Position numbers and translations under genes: made by a program. A stretch of 64,000 nucleotides of DNA. Source: Leptotrichia sp. oral taxon 212 (GTDB lineage: Bacteria; Fusobacteriota; Fusobacteriia; Fusobacteriales; Leptotrichiaceae). This document shows positions 56,335 to 64,000 of the stretch, one piece after another; the first letter of the stretch is position 1, and the number at the start of each line of letters is the position of its first letter. Under the pieces are notes generated by a model, which saw nothing but the letters and a program-made list of their open reading frames with translations, did not search any database and had not been told where the DNA came from. The stretch lies in NCBI RefSeq assembly GCF_001274535.1, contig NZ_CP012410.1, positions 310,001-374,000 on the forward strand. The letters run 5' to 3'.

Positions 56335-57399
56335 ATGATAAATAATAATTTATCTGCTAAAAAAAGAATATATAGCAATATGATGAAGACAATGGCTGTA
56401 ATTATTATGACTGGAATTTTTGCCATTTCCTGTGGAAAAAAGAAGGAGAAGAAGGCTGAAGAAAATCTTAGACCTGTAAAGGTACAGACAGTAGGTCAAA
56501 ATACAATTTCATTGGGGTATACAGTCAGCGGGACTATAAAGGGGAAGGAAGAAATTCCTTATACTGCCACTTCAAGTGGAGAAGTAACTGTAGTAAACGG
56601 TAAAAATGGAGATTATGTCAATGCAGGACAGGTTATAATAGCAATAGACAATCAGGCTGCAAGAGCAAACGCAATGTCAGCTTCTTCAAATTATGAAGCT
56701 GCAAGAATAAATTACGAAAAGTATAGAACTCTTTACAATAAAAGACTTGTAACAGAAACTGAATATCTGAACGCAAAGACAAATTATGATAGTGCAAGAG
56801 CAAATTTACAGACTGCAAATGATTCAAACAGTAAGTCAGTAATAAGAACTAATGTGAACGGAGTTTTAGCCAACCTTAACATAGAAAGACATCAACAGGT
56901 TGCTGCAGGACAGTCGTTGTTCACTCTTGTAAACGAATCGGAAATGATACTGGAAGTAGGAGTTTCGCCTCAGATAGTGGGAAAAATACAGGTAGGTACA
57001 ACTGCTAAAGTCAAAATAGATGAATTGAATAAAGAAGTTGAAGGGGAAGTATATGAAATATCAGGAGCGGCACAAAATGCAACAAGACAGTTTTTAGTAA
57101 AAATAAAAATGCAAAATCCTGATAGGGAACTGAAAAGTGGAATGTACGGAACAGCAAGTATTGATACAGGTGCGGAAGAAGGTGTCGTAATTCCTAAGGA
57201 ATCAATAGTTGTAAGAGGAGTAGAACAGATTGTATATATAATAAAAGATGGGAAAGCAGTGGCAATACCTATAAAAATAGTTAATCAGAATGAGACATAT
57301 GCAGCTGTGACAGGAGACGGTCTTGCAGTTGGTTCAGAACTTGTTGTTGATGGGCAGAATGTCGTTCAAGATGGAGAAAAAGTAAAGAAAGTTAATTAG
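56335..57399 (+). CDS. RND periplasmic adaptor (AcrA/MFP type) lipoprotein
   Basis: 354 residues, lipoprotein signal ending FAISC-GK. It has a lipoyl-like hybrid domain (GEVTVVNGKNGDYVNAGQVIIAID), a helical hairpin (about 110-165), then the lipoyl half and beta-barrel (SVIRTNVNGVLANLNIERHQQVAAGQ) and the membrane-proximal domain. It links the inner-membrane pump to TolC and starts 38 bp after the TolC-like gene. Confidence 0.93.
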   Translation: MINNNLSAKKRIYSNMMKTMAVIIMTGIFAISCGKKKEKKAEENLRPVKVQTVGQNTISLGYTVSGTIKGKEEIPYTATSSGEVTVVNGKNGDYVNAGQVIIAIDNQAARANAMSASSNYEAARINYEKYRTLYNKRLVTETEYLNAKTNYDSARANLQTANDSNSKSVIRTNVNGVLANLNIERHQQVAAGQSLFTLVNESEMILEVGVSPQIVGKIQVGTTAKVKIDELNKEVEGEVYEISGAAQNATRQFLVKIKMQNPDRELKSGMYGTASIDTGAEEGVVIPKESIVVRGVEQIVYIIKDGKAVAIPIKIVNQNETYAAVTGDGLAVGSELVVDGQNVVQDGEKVKKVN

Positions 57400-57425
57400 G
57401 AAAACCGGAAGGAAGGAGAAATAAA

Positions 57426-60400
57426 ATGACAGTAGCGGAGTTCGCAACCAAGAGGGTCGTTTCTACAACGATGATAATATTATTCATGATTTTTTCCGGT
57501 TATACTGCGATTAAGAACATGAAGCAGGAACTGATGCCGGATTTTAACTTTCCTTTTGTCGTTATTCAGACAAAATGGACCGGAGCAGTATCTGAAGATG
57601 TGGATACACAGATTACTAAAAGAGTGGAAGAAGCATCCCTGAATGTGGACGGAATAAAAAATATAACTACAACTTCTGCATACGGGACATCAGTAGTAGT
57701 AGTGCAGTTCAACTTTGGAGCAGACAGTGACATAAAGAAAGTACAGGTACAATCTGAAATAGATAAGATAAAAAATGATTTGCCAAAAGATGCAGATTCT
57801 CCTGTAGTATCAGGATCAGGAGCTGTTTCAGGAAACAGTTCAATGGCATTGTTTATAACTTTAAAGGGAGCTGATGAAGCTACTCTTACTTCATTTGTAA
57901 ATGAGACAATGAAACCAAGGTTACAGAGAAACAGAGGAATAGGAGAGATAGCGGTAACCGGAGGAACTGAAAGGGAAATAAAGGTTGAACTTGATCCATA
58001 TAAATTGAAGGCTTTCAATCTTTCGGCTCCTGAAATATATTCTAAGATACAGGCAGCAAATACAATAACGCCTGCAGGAACTGTAACTGATGGAGGAAAA
58101 AAGTTCATATTGATGGTTTCAGGAGAACTAAAATCTCTTGAGCAGGTGGAAAATATAATCCTGTCAAATAATAATGGACAGACTTTAAGACTTGCAGATA
58201 TTGCCAAAGTAAGTTTTGGAACAAAAGAGAGAGAAACTTATACAAGGGTAAATGGTAAAAACTCAATAGGGGTAATAATAGAGAAAACAAGAGATGGAAA
58301 TATAGTTGAAATTGCGAATACTGCAAAAAAACAGCTTGAGGAAATGAAACCGTTATTCCCTAAAGGTGCAAGTTATGACCTTATTACAGATAATAGTTTG
58401 ATGATAAAGGATTCCATATCAAATGTTACAAGCAGTGGATTACAGGCTTTGGTAATAGCGGCGATAGTTCTGCTTGTGTTTTTGAAAGATATAAGGGCAT
58501 CAATATTCATATCGCTTTCAATACCTATTTCAGCGATGTTTACTTTATTTCTTTTAAATACACAGGGAATTTCACTGAACATGGTTTCCCTTATGGGACT
58601 TGCTCTTGCGGTAGGATCACTGGTAGATAACTCGGTTGTTACCCTTGATAATATATTTGATCATATGCAGGAATATAAGGAACCGCCGAATGTAGCGGCG
58701 ATACGTGGAACAAATGAAGTCATAATGCCGATGATAGCTTCAACTATGACATCAGTATGTGTATTCCTTCCAATAGTTATATATGACGGATTTACAAAGG
58801 AAGTATTTAAAGGAATTGCACTTTCGATAATGTTTGCACTTGGAGCCTCGATAATTGTGGCAATGCTCTTTATTCCACTGGTTTCAAGTAGATTTTTGAA
58901 TCTTCAGAAAATACTTGAAAGTAAGGATAAGGCTAAATATTTTAATGCTTTCAAAGACTGGTATAAAGGAGTCATAGCGGTTTCTTTAAATAATAAGTGG
59001 AAAATTTTTATCGGTACGTTTGTAGGATTTATAGCAACTATGGTAATTCTTGGACCTTTTATAAAAACTTCCTTCTTTCCTACAATTGACAACAAGAAAT
59101 ATTCTGTAGTCGCATCCCTTGCAACAGGACTTGATTTGGAAAAATCATATGAAATAACTAAAAGAATAGAAGAGGCAGTAAAGAGTGATAAAAATACAAA
59201 GACTTTCTATTCAATTTCAAGAACAGATGCAGCTATAGTCAATGTGGATGTTAATAAGGATACATTTAAGGCTATGGAAAGGATAAGAGAGAAACTGAAG
59301 GATATTCCTGATGTAAATCTTACGGTACTTGCTGATGAAACAACCAGTGCAAATGCAACTAAGGATTATTCCTTCCAAATAGAAGGAGATAATGCAGATG
59401 AGTTAAATAGAATTGCAAATTCAATTATTACTGATATAAAAAAAGAAAACTGGATGAAAGATGTAAAATCTTCAACTGAAGGAGGATACCCTCAGGCAAA
59501 GCTTGAAGTAAACAGGGTAAAGGCTGAAAGTTACGGAATAAATGTAACAAATTTGACAACAATGCTTAATATGACAATATTAGGTATAGCACCTATAGAA
59601 GTTTCAGAAGGAACTGAAAGACTTGATGTAACATTGCAGTTTGAGGAACAGTACAGAAATTCGCTTGAAAAAATACTGAATCTGGAAGTAAAGACTTCCA
59701 GTGGGACATATGTAAGAATAGGAGACATAGCCACACTTTCAAATGTGGAAGGTGCTTCAACAATAACAAAATATAATGGTTCAAGAACAGTTACTGTAGG
59801 ATTTAACCTTGACAGTTCAAAAGGATTTAATGATGCCGCAAAGTTTATTAATGCTTCATTTAAGAAAACAAATCCTGCAGAAGGATATGTACTTGCTACT
59901 GCAGGTGCTGCAAGAAACCAGCAGGACATGGGTGGAGAAATGTCACGGGCTTTAGGACTTTCTATTGTACTTATATATGTAGTCCTGGCAGTACAACTTG
60001 AGTCATTTATATTGCCTTTCGTAATAATGACATCTTTGCCGTTGTCAATAATAGGAGTTGTAATCGGAATGGTTGTAACACGTGTACAGCTGAGCATGTT
60101 TGTCATGATAGGTATAATAATGCTTATGGGAATGGTTGTTAACAATGCCATTGTACTTCTTGATTTTGTTGCCAATATGCGTCAGAAAGGAGTTCCTATA
60201 AGGGAAGCACTTATAGAATCAGGTGGCTCAAGACTACGTCCAATACTTATGACAACGCTTACGACGGTGCTTGGTTGGATACCTATGGCACTTGCTATAG
60301 GTGGAGGAAGTGCAGGATACTATCAGGGAATGGCCATTGCAGTAATGTTTGGACTGTCGTTTTCAACACTGCTGACTCTTATATTTATTCCGGTATTTTA

Positions 60401-60473
60401 TTTGATAGTTGAAGAAGCTAAGGAAAAAAGAGCCGAAAAAAAGAGAGAAAAAGAAAAATCTCAAACAGTATAA
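57426..60473 (+). CDS. RND efflux pump (AcrB/MMPL-HAE1 type)
   Basis: 1015-residue proton-driven pump with twelve membrane segments in the usual one-plus-five arrangement and two large periplasmic loops. Start KRVVSTTMIILFMIFSGYTAIKNMKQELMPDFNFP, first-half motif GLALAVGSLVDNSVVTLDNIFDH (proton-relay Asp pair) and second-half MLMGMVVNNAIVLLDF (partner motif). The end is charged (KEKRAEKKREKEKSQ). Likely drug or hydrophobic-compound export. Confidence 0.94.
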   Translation: MTVAEFATKRVVSTTMIILFMIFSGYTAIKNMKQELMPDFNFPFVVIQTKWTGAVSEDVDTQITKRVEEASLNVDGIKNITTTSAYGTSVVVVQFNFGADSDIKKVQVQSEIDKIKNDLPKDADSPVVSGSGAVSGNSSMALFITLKGADEATLTSFVNETMKPRLQRNRGIGEIAVTGGTEREIKVELDPYKLKAFNLSAPEIYSKIQAANTITPAGTVTDGGKKFILMVSGELKSLEQVENIILSNNNGQTLRLADIAKVSFGTKERETYTRVNGKNSIGVIIEKTRDGNIVEIANTAKKQLEEMKPLFPKGASYDLITDNSLMIKDSISNVTSSGLQALVIAAIVLLVFLKDIRASIFISLSIPISAMFTLFLLNTQGISLNMVSLMGLALAVGSLVDNSVVTLDNIFDHMQEYKEPPNVAAIRGTNEVIMPMIASTMTSVCVFLPIVIYDGFTKEVFKGIALSIMFALGASIIVAMLFIPLVSSRFLNLQKILESKDKAKYFNAFKDWYKGVIAVSLNNKWKIFIGTFVGFIATMVILGPFIKTSFFPTIDNKKYSVVASLATGLDLEKSYEITKRIEEAVKSDKNTKTFYSISRTDAAIVNVDVNKDTFKAMERIREKLKDIPDVNLTVLADETTSANATKDYSFQIEGDNADELNRIANSIITDIKKENWMKDVKSSTEGGYPQAKLEVNRVKAESYGINVTNLTTMLNMTILGIAPIEVSEGTERLDVTLQFEEQYRNSLEKILNLEVKTSSGTYVRIGDIATLSNVEGASTITKYNGSRTVTVGFNLDSSKGFNDAAKFINASFKKTNPAEGYVLATAGAARNQQDMGGEMSRALGLSIVLIYVVLAVQLESFILPFVIMTSLPLSIIGVVIGMVVTRVQLSMFVMIGIIMLMGMVVNNAIVLLDFVANMRQKGVPIREALIESGGSRLRPILMTTLTTVLGWIPMALAIGGGSAGYYQGMAIAVMFGLSFSTLLTLIFIPVFYLIVEEAKEKRAEKKREKEKSQTV

Positions 60474-60518
60474 AATGAGGTATAATATAGTGAAATAATT
60501 TTTAGGAGGATGGTAGGT

Positions 60519-60815
60519 ATGAAGAGACTGGAAGTGTATTTTGACTCATTTTTTCTGGAAAAAGTAAAAGAAGAACTGAAAGAATATGGTTTAGAAAAAT
60601 ATGTGCTAGTCCCTGAAGTTTTCAGTGACTGGGGAAAGCATCTGAAGCATTTTAACAGTCATTTGTGGCCAGGAACAGACAGTATTCTTATAGCCTATGT
60701 TGAAGATGAACAGGCAGAAGAAATTATGAGGGTCATAAAAAAAATGAAAATAGATGTAGGACATATGATATCTATGGGAGCGGTACTTATTCCTATAGAC
60801 GATATGCTATTATAA
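60519..60815 (+). CDS. PII-like protein linked to RND transporters (PG0541 type)
   Basis: 98 residues from ATG 60519; an ATG at 60510 overlaps the AGGAGG site and is less likely. It has a ferredoxin-like PII fold pattern (MKRLEVYFDSFFLEKVKEELKEYG at the start, ILIAYVEDEQAEEIMRVIKKM, MGAVLIPIDDMLL at the end). Similar small proteins often follow RND pumps in Bacteroidota and Fusobacteriota, and may sense the load or energy of the pump. It completes the operon, 37-45 bp after the pump gene. Confidence 0.78.
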   Translation: MKRLEVYFDSFFLEKVKEELKEYGLEKYVLVPEVFSDWGKHLKHFNSHLWPGTDSILIAYVEDEQAEEIMRVIKKMKIDVGHMISMGAVLIPIDDMLL

Positions 60816-60833
60816 ATAACAGTGAAAATATGT

Positions 60834-60891
60834 AATAAGGAAAATATTTTTATCTTTAAAATGAATAAAAATAATTTTCCTTATTTTTTTT
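60834..60891 (+). terminator. Terminator of the RND operon
   Basis: AATAAGGAAAAT and ATTTTCCTTATT form a perfect 12-bp stem (with extended AT pairs inside), followed by an 8-T run. Confidence 0.87.
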
Positions 60892-60993
60892 AAAAATGGA
60901 GCGAAAACATCAAAAAAATATTTTTTAAATAAGTTAAAAAAGAATATTCAATTTAAAGTTGTAAATAAAAAGATAAAAATGATATAATTAAAT

Positions 60994-61051
60994 AAGTTAA
61001 AAAAGTTGGTAAAAAAATAAAAACTTTTTTTTGAAAAGTTAAAAAAGTTGG
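60994..61051. promoter_or_regulatory. Direct repeats upstream of the ROK gene
   Basis: AAGTTAAAAAAGTTGG occurs exactly twice (60994-61009 and 61036-61051), 42 bp (about four helical turns) apart, with a partial third copy near 60930-60945. The AAGTTAA core occurs inverted at 62295-62301 before mglB. It may be the ROK operator. Confidence 0.5.
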
Positions 61052-61101
61052 GTATATTATGAGTAACAGAAAGAAGAGAACCTAAAAAGAGGAATATAAA
61101 A

Positions 61102-62277
61102 ATGCAGAAGTTAAACACAACAGATTATAAAGTCATGGAAAAAATAATGAAAAATTCCAAGATATCCAGAACAGATTTGTCAAAATATTTAGAACTGACA
61201 CCTGCAGCAATTTCCAAAATAATAAAAAAGTTACTCTCTTATAACCTCATAGTTGAAAAAAACACACTGTTTTCAACAGGTGGAAGACCTAGAGTGACAT
61301 TGGCAATTAATAAAAATTACAAAAAGATAATAGGAGTCAATCTGGGAGCAGGATTTATAAACATTGTTGAAAGTAATCTGAATGGGGAAATAATAGGTAT
61401 AACTGAAAGGAAATTTGCATTTAAAGGACAAGAAAAGGTTCTTGAACTGCTAGATGAGGAACTGACAAAAACCCTTAGTAAGTATGATGCAGAATCAGTA
61501 GTTGGAATAGGGCTTGCAACACATGGTGTTGTTGACAGAAAAAAAGGTACTGTAATAGTTTCGCCTCATTTTAAGTGGAGAAATCTGGAGCTGAGGAAAG
61601 AATTTGAAAAGAAGTATAATCTTCCTGTAATTGTTGAAAATGATGTAAGGTCAATGCTTATAGCTGAACATAATTATGGACATGCAAAAAATATGAAAGA
61701 TTTCATATTCCTATATATTAAGAATGGAATAGGAGCGGCAATTTTTCTGAATGGGAAAATTTTTGAAGGAAGTAATTATGGAGCTGGAGAAATAGGACAT
61801 TTCATAGTAAATGAGCATTCGAACATACAGTGCCGCTGTGGAAAATATGGATGCCTTGAAACTGAATCTTCAGAACAGGTACTCATAAACAAAGTGATGT
61901 GGAAACTGGAAGAAGATGAAAAAAAGGAAGTGGGTAAAAATCTGGATATAACAATGGTTTACAGTAAAGCACAGAAAAGAGAGGAACCTTATTATTCTAT
62001 AATAAAGGAATCTGTGTACAATACAGGAAAAGTAATGGGAAATGTGCTTAATATGATTGATGTGAATGATATTATAGTGGCAGGAGATATTACAACTACA
62101 GGAGAACTCTTCATAAGAAATTTTAAAAGGGGAATAGATGCCATGCTACTTGAAGAATTCAACAAAAAAATAAAAGTAAGGACTACAAAGCTTGAAAATA
62201 TGACAGGGGTTTATGGTGCAGTTTCACTTATAACAAGTAATCTGTTTGAAGGGGAAAAGTTAATCAAGGTCAGATAA
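61102..62277 (+). CDS. ROK-family transcriptional regulator
   Basis: 391 residues. An N-terminal winged helix (SRTDLSKYLELTPAAISKIIKKLLSYNLI, about residues 19-47), then the ROK sugar-kinase-like domain with the phosphate loops and the zinc motif in FIVNEHSNIQCRCGKYGCLETES (H...C-x-C-G-x2-G-C-L-E). The GAGG site is nine bases before the ATG. It lies upstream of mglB/mglA and may control sugar uptake there (NagC/XylR-like). Confidence 0.92.
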   Translation: MQKLNTTDYKVMEKIMKNSKISRTDLSKYLELTPAAISKIIKKLLSYNLIVEKNTLFSTGGRPRVTLAINKNYKKIIGVNLGAGFINIVESNLNGEIIGITERKFAFKGQEKVLELLDEELTKTLSKYDAESVVGIGLATHGVVDRKKGTVIVSPHFKWRNLELRKEFEKKYNLPVIVENDVRSMLIAEHNYGHAKNMKDFIFLYIKNGIGAAIFLNGKIFEGSNYGAGEIGHFIVNEHSNIQCRCGKYGCLETESSEQVLINKVMWKLEEDEKKEVGKNLDITMVYSKAQKREEPYYSIIKESVYNTGKVMGNVLNMIDVNDIIVAGDITTTGELFIRNFKRGIDAMLLEEFNKKIKVRTTKLENMTGVYGAVSLITSNLFEGEKLIKVR

Positions 62278-62341
62278 TTGATTATGTTTTAAATAACTTA
62301 ACTTAGTTAGGTAATAAAAAAATTTATATAGAGGTGAAGAA

Positions 62342-63373
62342 ATGAAAAAGATTTTATTGTTGATGTTAGCAATGGTAATGTTGCTATCATGTGGTGGAGA
62401 AAAAAAAGCCGATGGAGGTGCAGCGGGAGGAGACAAACCGGCAGAAGGTAAAAAAGTTAAAATTGGAGTTACTATCTACAAATATGATGATAACTTCATG
62501 GCAACATTGAGAAAAGATCTTGAAGCATTTGCAAAAGAAGATGCAAATATAGAATTAATCATGAACGATTCTCAAAACAGTCAGGCAACTCAGAACGAAC
62601 AGGTGGATGCACTTCTTTCAAAAGGTGTAAACGTACTGGCAATCAATTTGGTGGATCCTGCAGCAGGACAAACTATTATTGATAAGGCAAAAGCTGCAAA
62701 TGTACCTGTAGTATTCTTTAACAAGGATCCAGGAACAGAAGCATTAAAAACTTATGATAAAGCTTATTACGTTGGAACAAAACCTGAAGAATCAGGAATA
62801 ATCCAAGGACAGTTAATTGAAAAAGTATGGAAAGCAAATCCAGCATTAGATTTAAATAAAGATGGTGTTATGCAATATGTTATGATTAAAGGAGAACCAG
62901 GACACCCTGATGCAGAAGCAAGAACAGCTTATTCAATAAAAGAATTAAATGGTAAAGGTATAAAAACTGAAAAATTACAGGAAGATACAGGAATGTGGGA
63001 TGCGGCTCAGGCAAAAGACAAAATGGATGCATGGCTTGCAGGTCCTACAGGTTCTAAAATAGAAGTTGTAATTTCAAATAATGACGGTATGGCATTAGGT
63101 GCTTTAGAAGCTTTAAAAGCTCACCAGAAAAAATTACCTGTATTTGGAGTAGATGCGTTACAGGAAGCATTAACATTAATTGAGTCAGGAGAATTAGCAG
63201 GAACAGTATTAAATGACGGAACAAACCAGGCAAAAGCAGTTTTAGAACTTTCAAGAAACTTGGCTAATGGAAAAGACCCAGTTGAAGGTACATCATGGAA
63301 ATTAGAAGAAAAAGCAGTTAGAGTTCCTTATGTAGGTGTAGATAAAGAAAATTTAGCACAATTTAAAAAATAA
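62342..63373 (+). CDS. mglB: Galactose/glucose-binding lipoprotein MglB
   Basis: 343 residues, lipoprotein signal ([11 protein letters not shown]) and a low-complexity linker (about 20-35). Periplasmic-binding fold: [48 protein letters not shown]-like and [18 protein letters not shown]. It supplies sugar to the MglA/MglC ABC transporter. It lies 64 bp after the ROK gene with a GAGGTG site. Confidence 0.93.
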   Translation: MKKILLLMLAMVMLLSCGGEKKADGGAAGGDKPAEGKKVKIGVTIYKYDDNFMATLRKDLEAFAKEDANIELIMNDSQNSQATQNEQVDALLSKGVNVLAINLVDPAAGQTIIDKAKAANVPVVFFNKDPGTEALKTYDKAYYVGTKPEESGIIQGQLIEKVWKANPALDLNKDGVMQYVMIKGEPGHPDAEARTAYSIKELNGKGIKTEKLQEDTGMWDAAQAKDKMDAWLAGPTGSKIEVVISNNDGMALGALEALKAHQKKLPVFGVDALQEALTLIESGELAGTVLNDGTNQAKAVLELSRNLANGKDPVEGTSWKLEEKAVRVPYVGVDKENLAQFKK

Positions 63374-63397
63374 TTGAATAATTAATAGTTGAATTGT

Positions 63398-63445
63398 ATA
63401 CCGTAAATAAAAACTCTGTTAAATTTTATTTGCGGTATCTTTTTT
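63398..63445 (+). terminator. Intercistronic hairpin between mglB and mglA
   Basis: ATACCGTAAATAAAA and TTTTATTTGCGGTAT pair over 15 positions (one G-U) with an 11-nt loop, then CTTTTTT. It probably acts as a partial terminator that makes more of the binding protein than of the ATPase. Confidence 0.75.
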
Positions 63446-63461
63446 AGGAAGAGGTGAACAG

Positions 63462-64000
63462 ATGGAAAATTCTCAAAATAGACATGAATATGTTTTGGAA
63501 ATGGAAGGAATCAGTAAGGAATTTCCTGGGGTAAAAGCACTTGATAACGTTACTTTGAAAATACGTCCCAACAGTGTTCATGCACTTATGGGAGAAAATG
63601 GTGCAGGAAAATCTACACTGATGAAATGTCTTTTCGGAATATACAAGAAGGATACAGGGGAAATATCACTGGAAGGACAAAAAATAGAATTTAAAAATTC
63701 AAAGGATGCACTCGAAAAAGGAGTTTCCATGGTGCATCAGGAGTTAAATCAGGTTACACAGAGAAACGTAATAGATAATATATGGCTTGGAAGATATCCT
63801 AAAAAAGGTTTATTTATAGATGAAGACAAGATGTACAAAGATACAAAAGAGATATTTGCAAGACTGGATATAGATATAGATCCTAAAACGAAAGTAAGCA
63901 GACTTTCTGTTTCACAGATGCAGATGCTTGAAATTGCAAAAGCAGTTTCATATGATTCAAAAGTGCTGATTTTAGATGAGCCTACCTCATCCCTGACAGA
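63462..64000 (+). CDS. mglA: Galactose ABC transporter ATPase MglA, N-terminal part
   Basis: Runs off the right edge after 179 codons. The first ABC domain is clear: [21 protein letters not shown], Walker [11 protein letters not shown]-loop region MVHQELNQ, signature [15 protein letters not shown], Walker [13 protein letters not shown]. The sequence [19 protein letters not shown] is typical of MglA/RbsA. GAGGTG precedes the ATG. Confidence 0.95.
   Translation, partial: MENSQNRHEYVLEMEGISKEFPGVKALDNVTLKIRPNSVHALMGENGAGKSTLMKCLFGIYKKDTGEISLEGQKIEFKNSKDALEKGVSMVHQELNQVTQRNVIDNIWLGRYPKKGLFIDEDKMYKDTKEIFARLDIDIDPKTKVSRLSVSQMQMLEIAKAVSYDSKVLILDEPTSSLT

Overview
The window is low-GC, gene-dense bacterial DNA. 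It reads as a chromosome segment of a Fusobacteriota member, most likely the Leptotrichia lineage. This is an inference from very AT-rich codon use, a two-membrane gene set (TolC/AcrAB-type efflux, RseP, lipoproteins, a barrel-like C-terminus) combined with SepF and CIRCE/HrcA-type control, and a sugar-PTS/GH4/Mgl repertoire. No database search was possible.

Layout. 1-2.7 kb: the N-terminal part of SppA, a frameshifted IS30-family element, and five tRNA genes (Glu, Val, Asp, Thr, Tyr). 2.7-10.8 kb: YbaB; a MoxR/RavA-type ATPase operon ending in a two-domain VWA protein; two MFS transporters with a TetR regulator and matching operators. 10.9-17.7 kb (minus strand): a complete trpE-GD-C-F-B-A operon preceded by a Trp-rich leader peptide and an attenuator. 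17.8-27.6 kb: an alpha-glucoside-type PTS operon (EIICB, RpiR, GH4, deacetylase), then a lone EIIA, a DUF4846-like lipoprotein, a racemase, a GH1 phospho-glycosidase, a TraX-like protein and a tiny hydrophobic peptide gene. 27.8-35.4 kb: a PHP phosphatase, a VOC protein, an iron-siderophore-type ABC transporter, NadR, and PdxT/PdxS. 35.6-40.3 kb: a small secreted protein, an ArsM-like methyltransferase with an in-frame UGA, an esterase and two frameshifted genes. 40.4-48.6 kb: ClpB under CIRCE, a phosphohexomutase, HemW, YggS, SepF and MnmH. 48.6-53.6 kb: RseP between two EamA exporters and a META-domain protein, with three copies of a roughly 200-230 bp hairpin repeat. 53.8-64 kb: a frameshifted MarR gene, a TetR-TolC-AcrA-AcrB-PII-like efflux operon, a ROK regulator and the start of mglBA.

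The most interesting signal is the methyltransferase at 36259-37026. A UGA replaces the conserved Cys of the ArsM C-terminal Cys-(V/I)-(G/A)-G-A-L motif, homology continues for 56 codons beyond it, and a small SECIS-like hairpin follows at the right distance. It is a candidate selenoprotein. MnmH, encoded 11 kb away, also depends on selenophosphate, and tRNA-Glu(UUC), a typical MnmH substrate, is in this window. Other points of note are the hairpin repeat family that reaches into neighbouring stop codons, a degenerate LRAT/papain-like domain fused to VWA, the trp attenuator, and four genes broken by frameshifts, two of them clearly at homopolymers.
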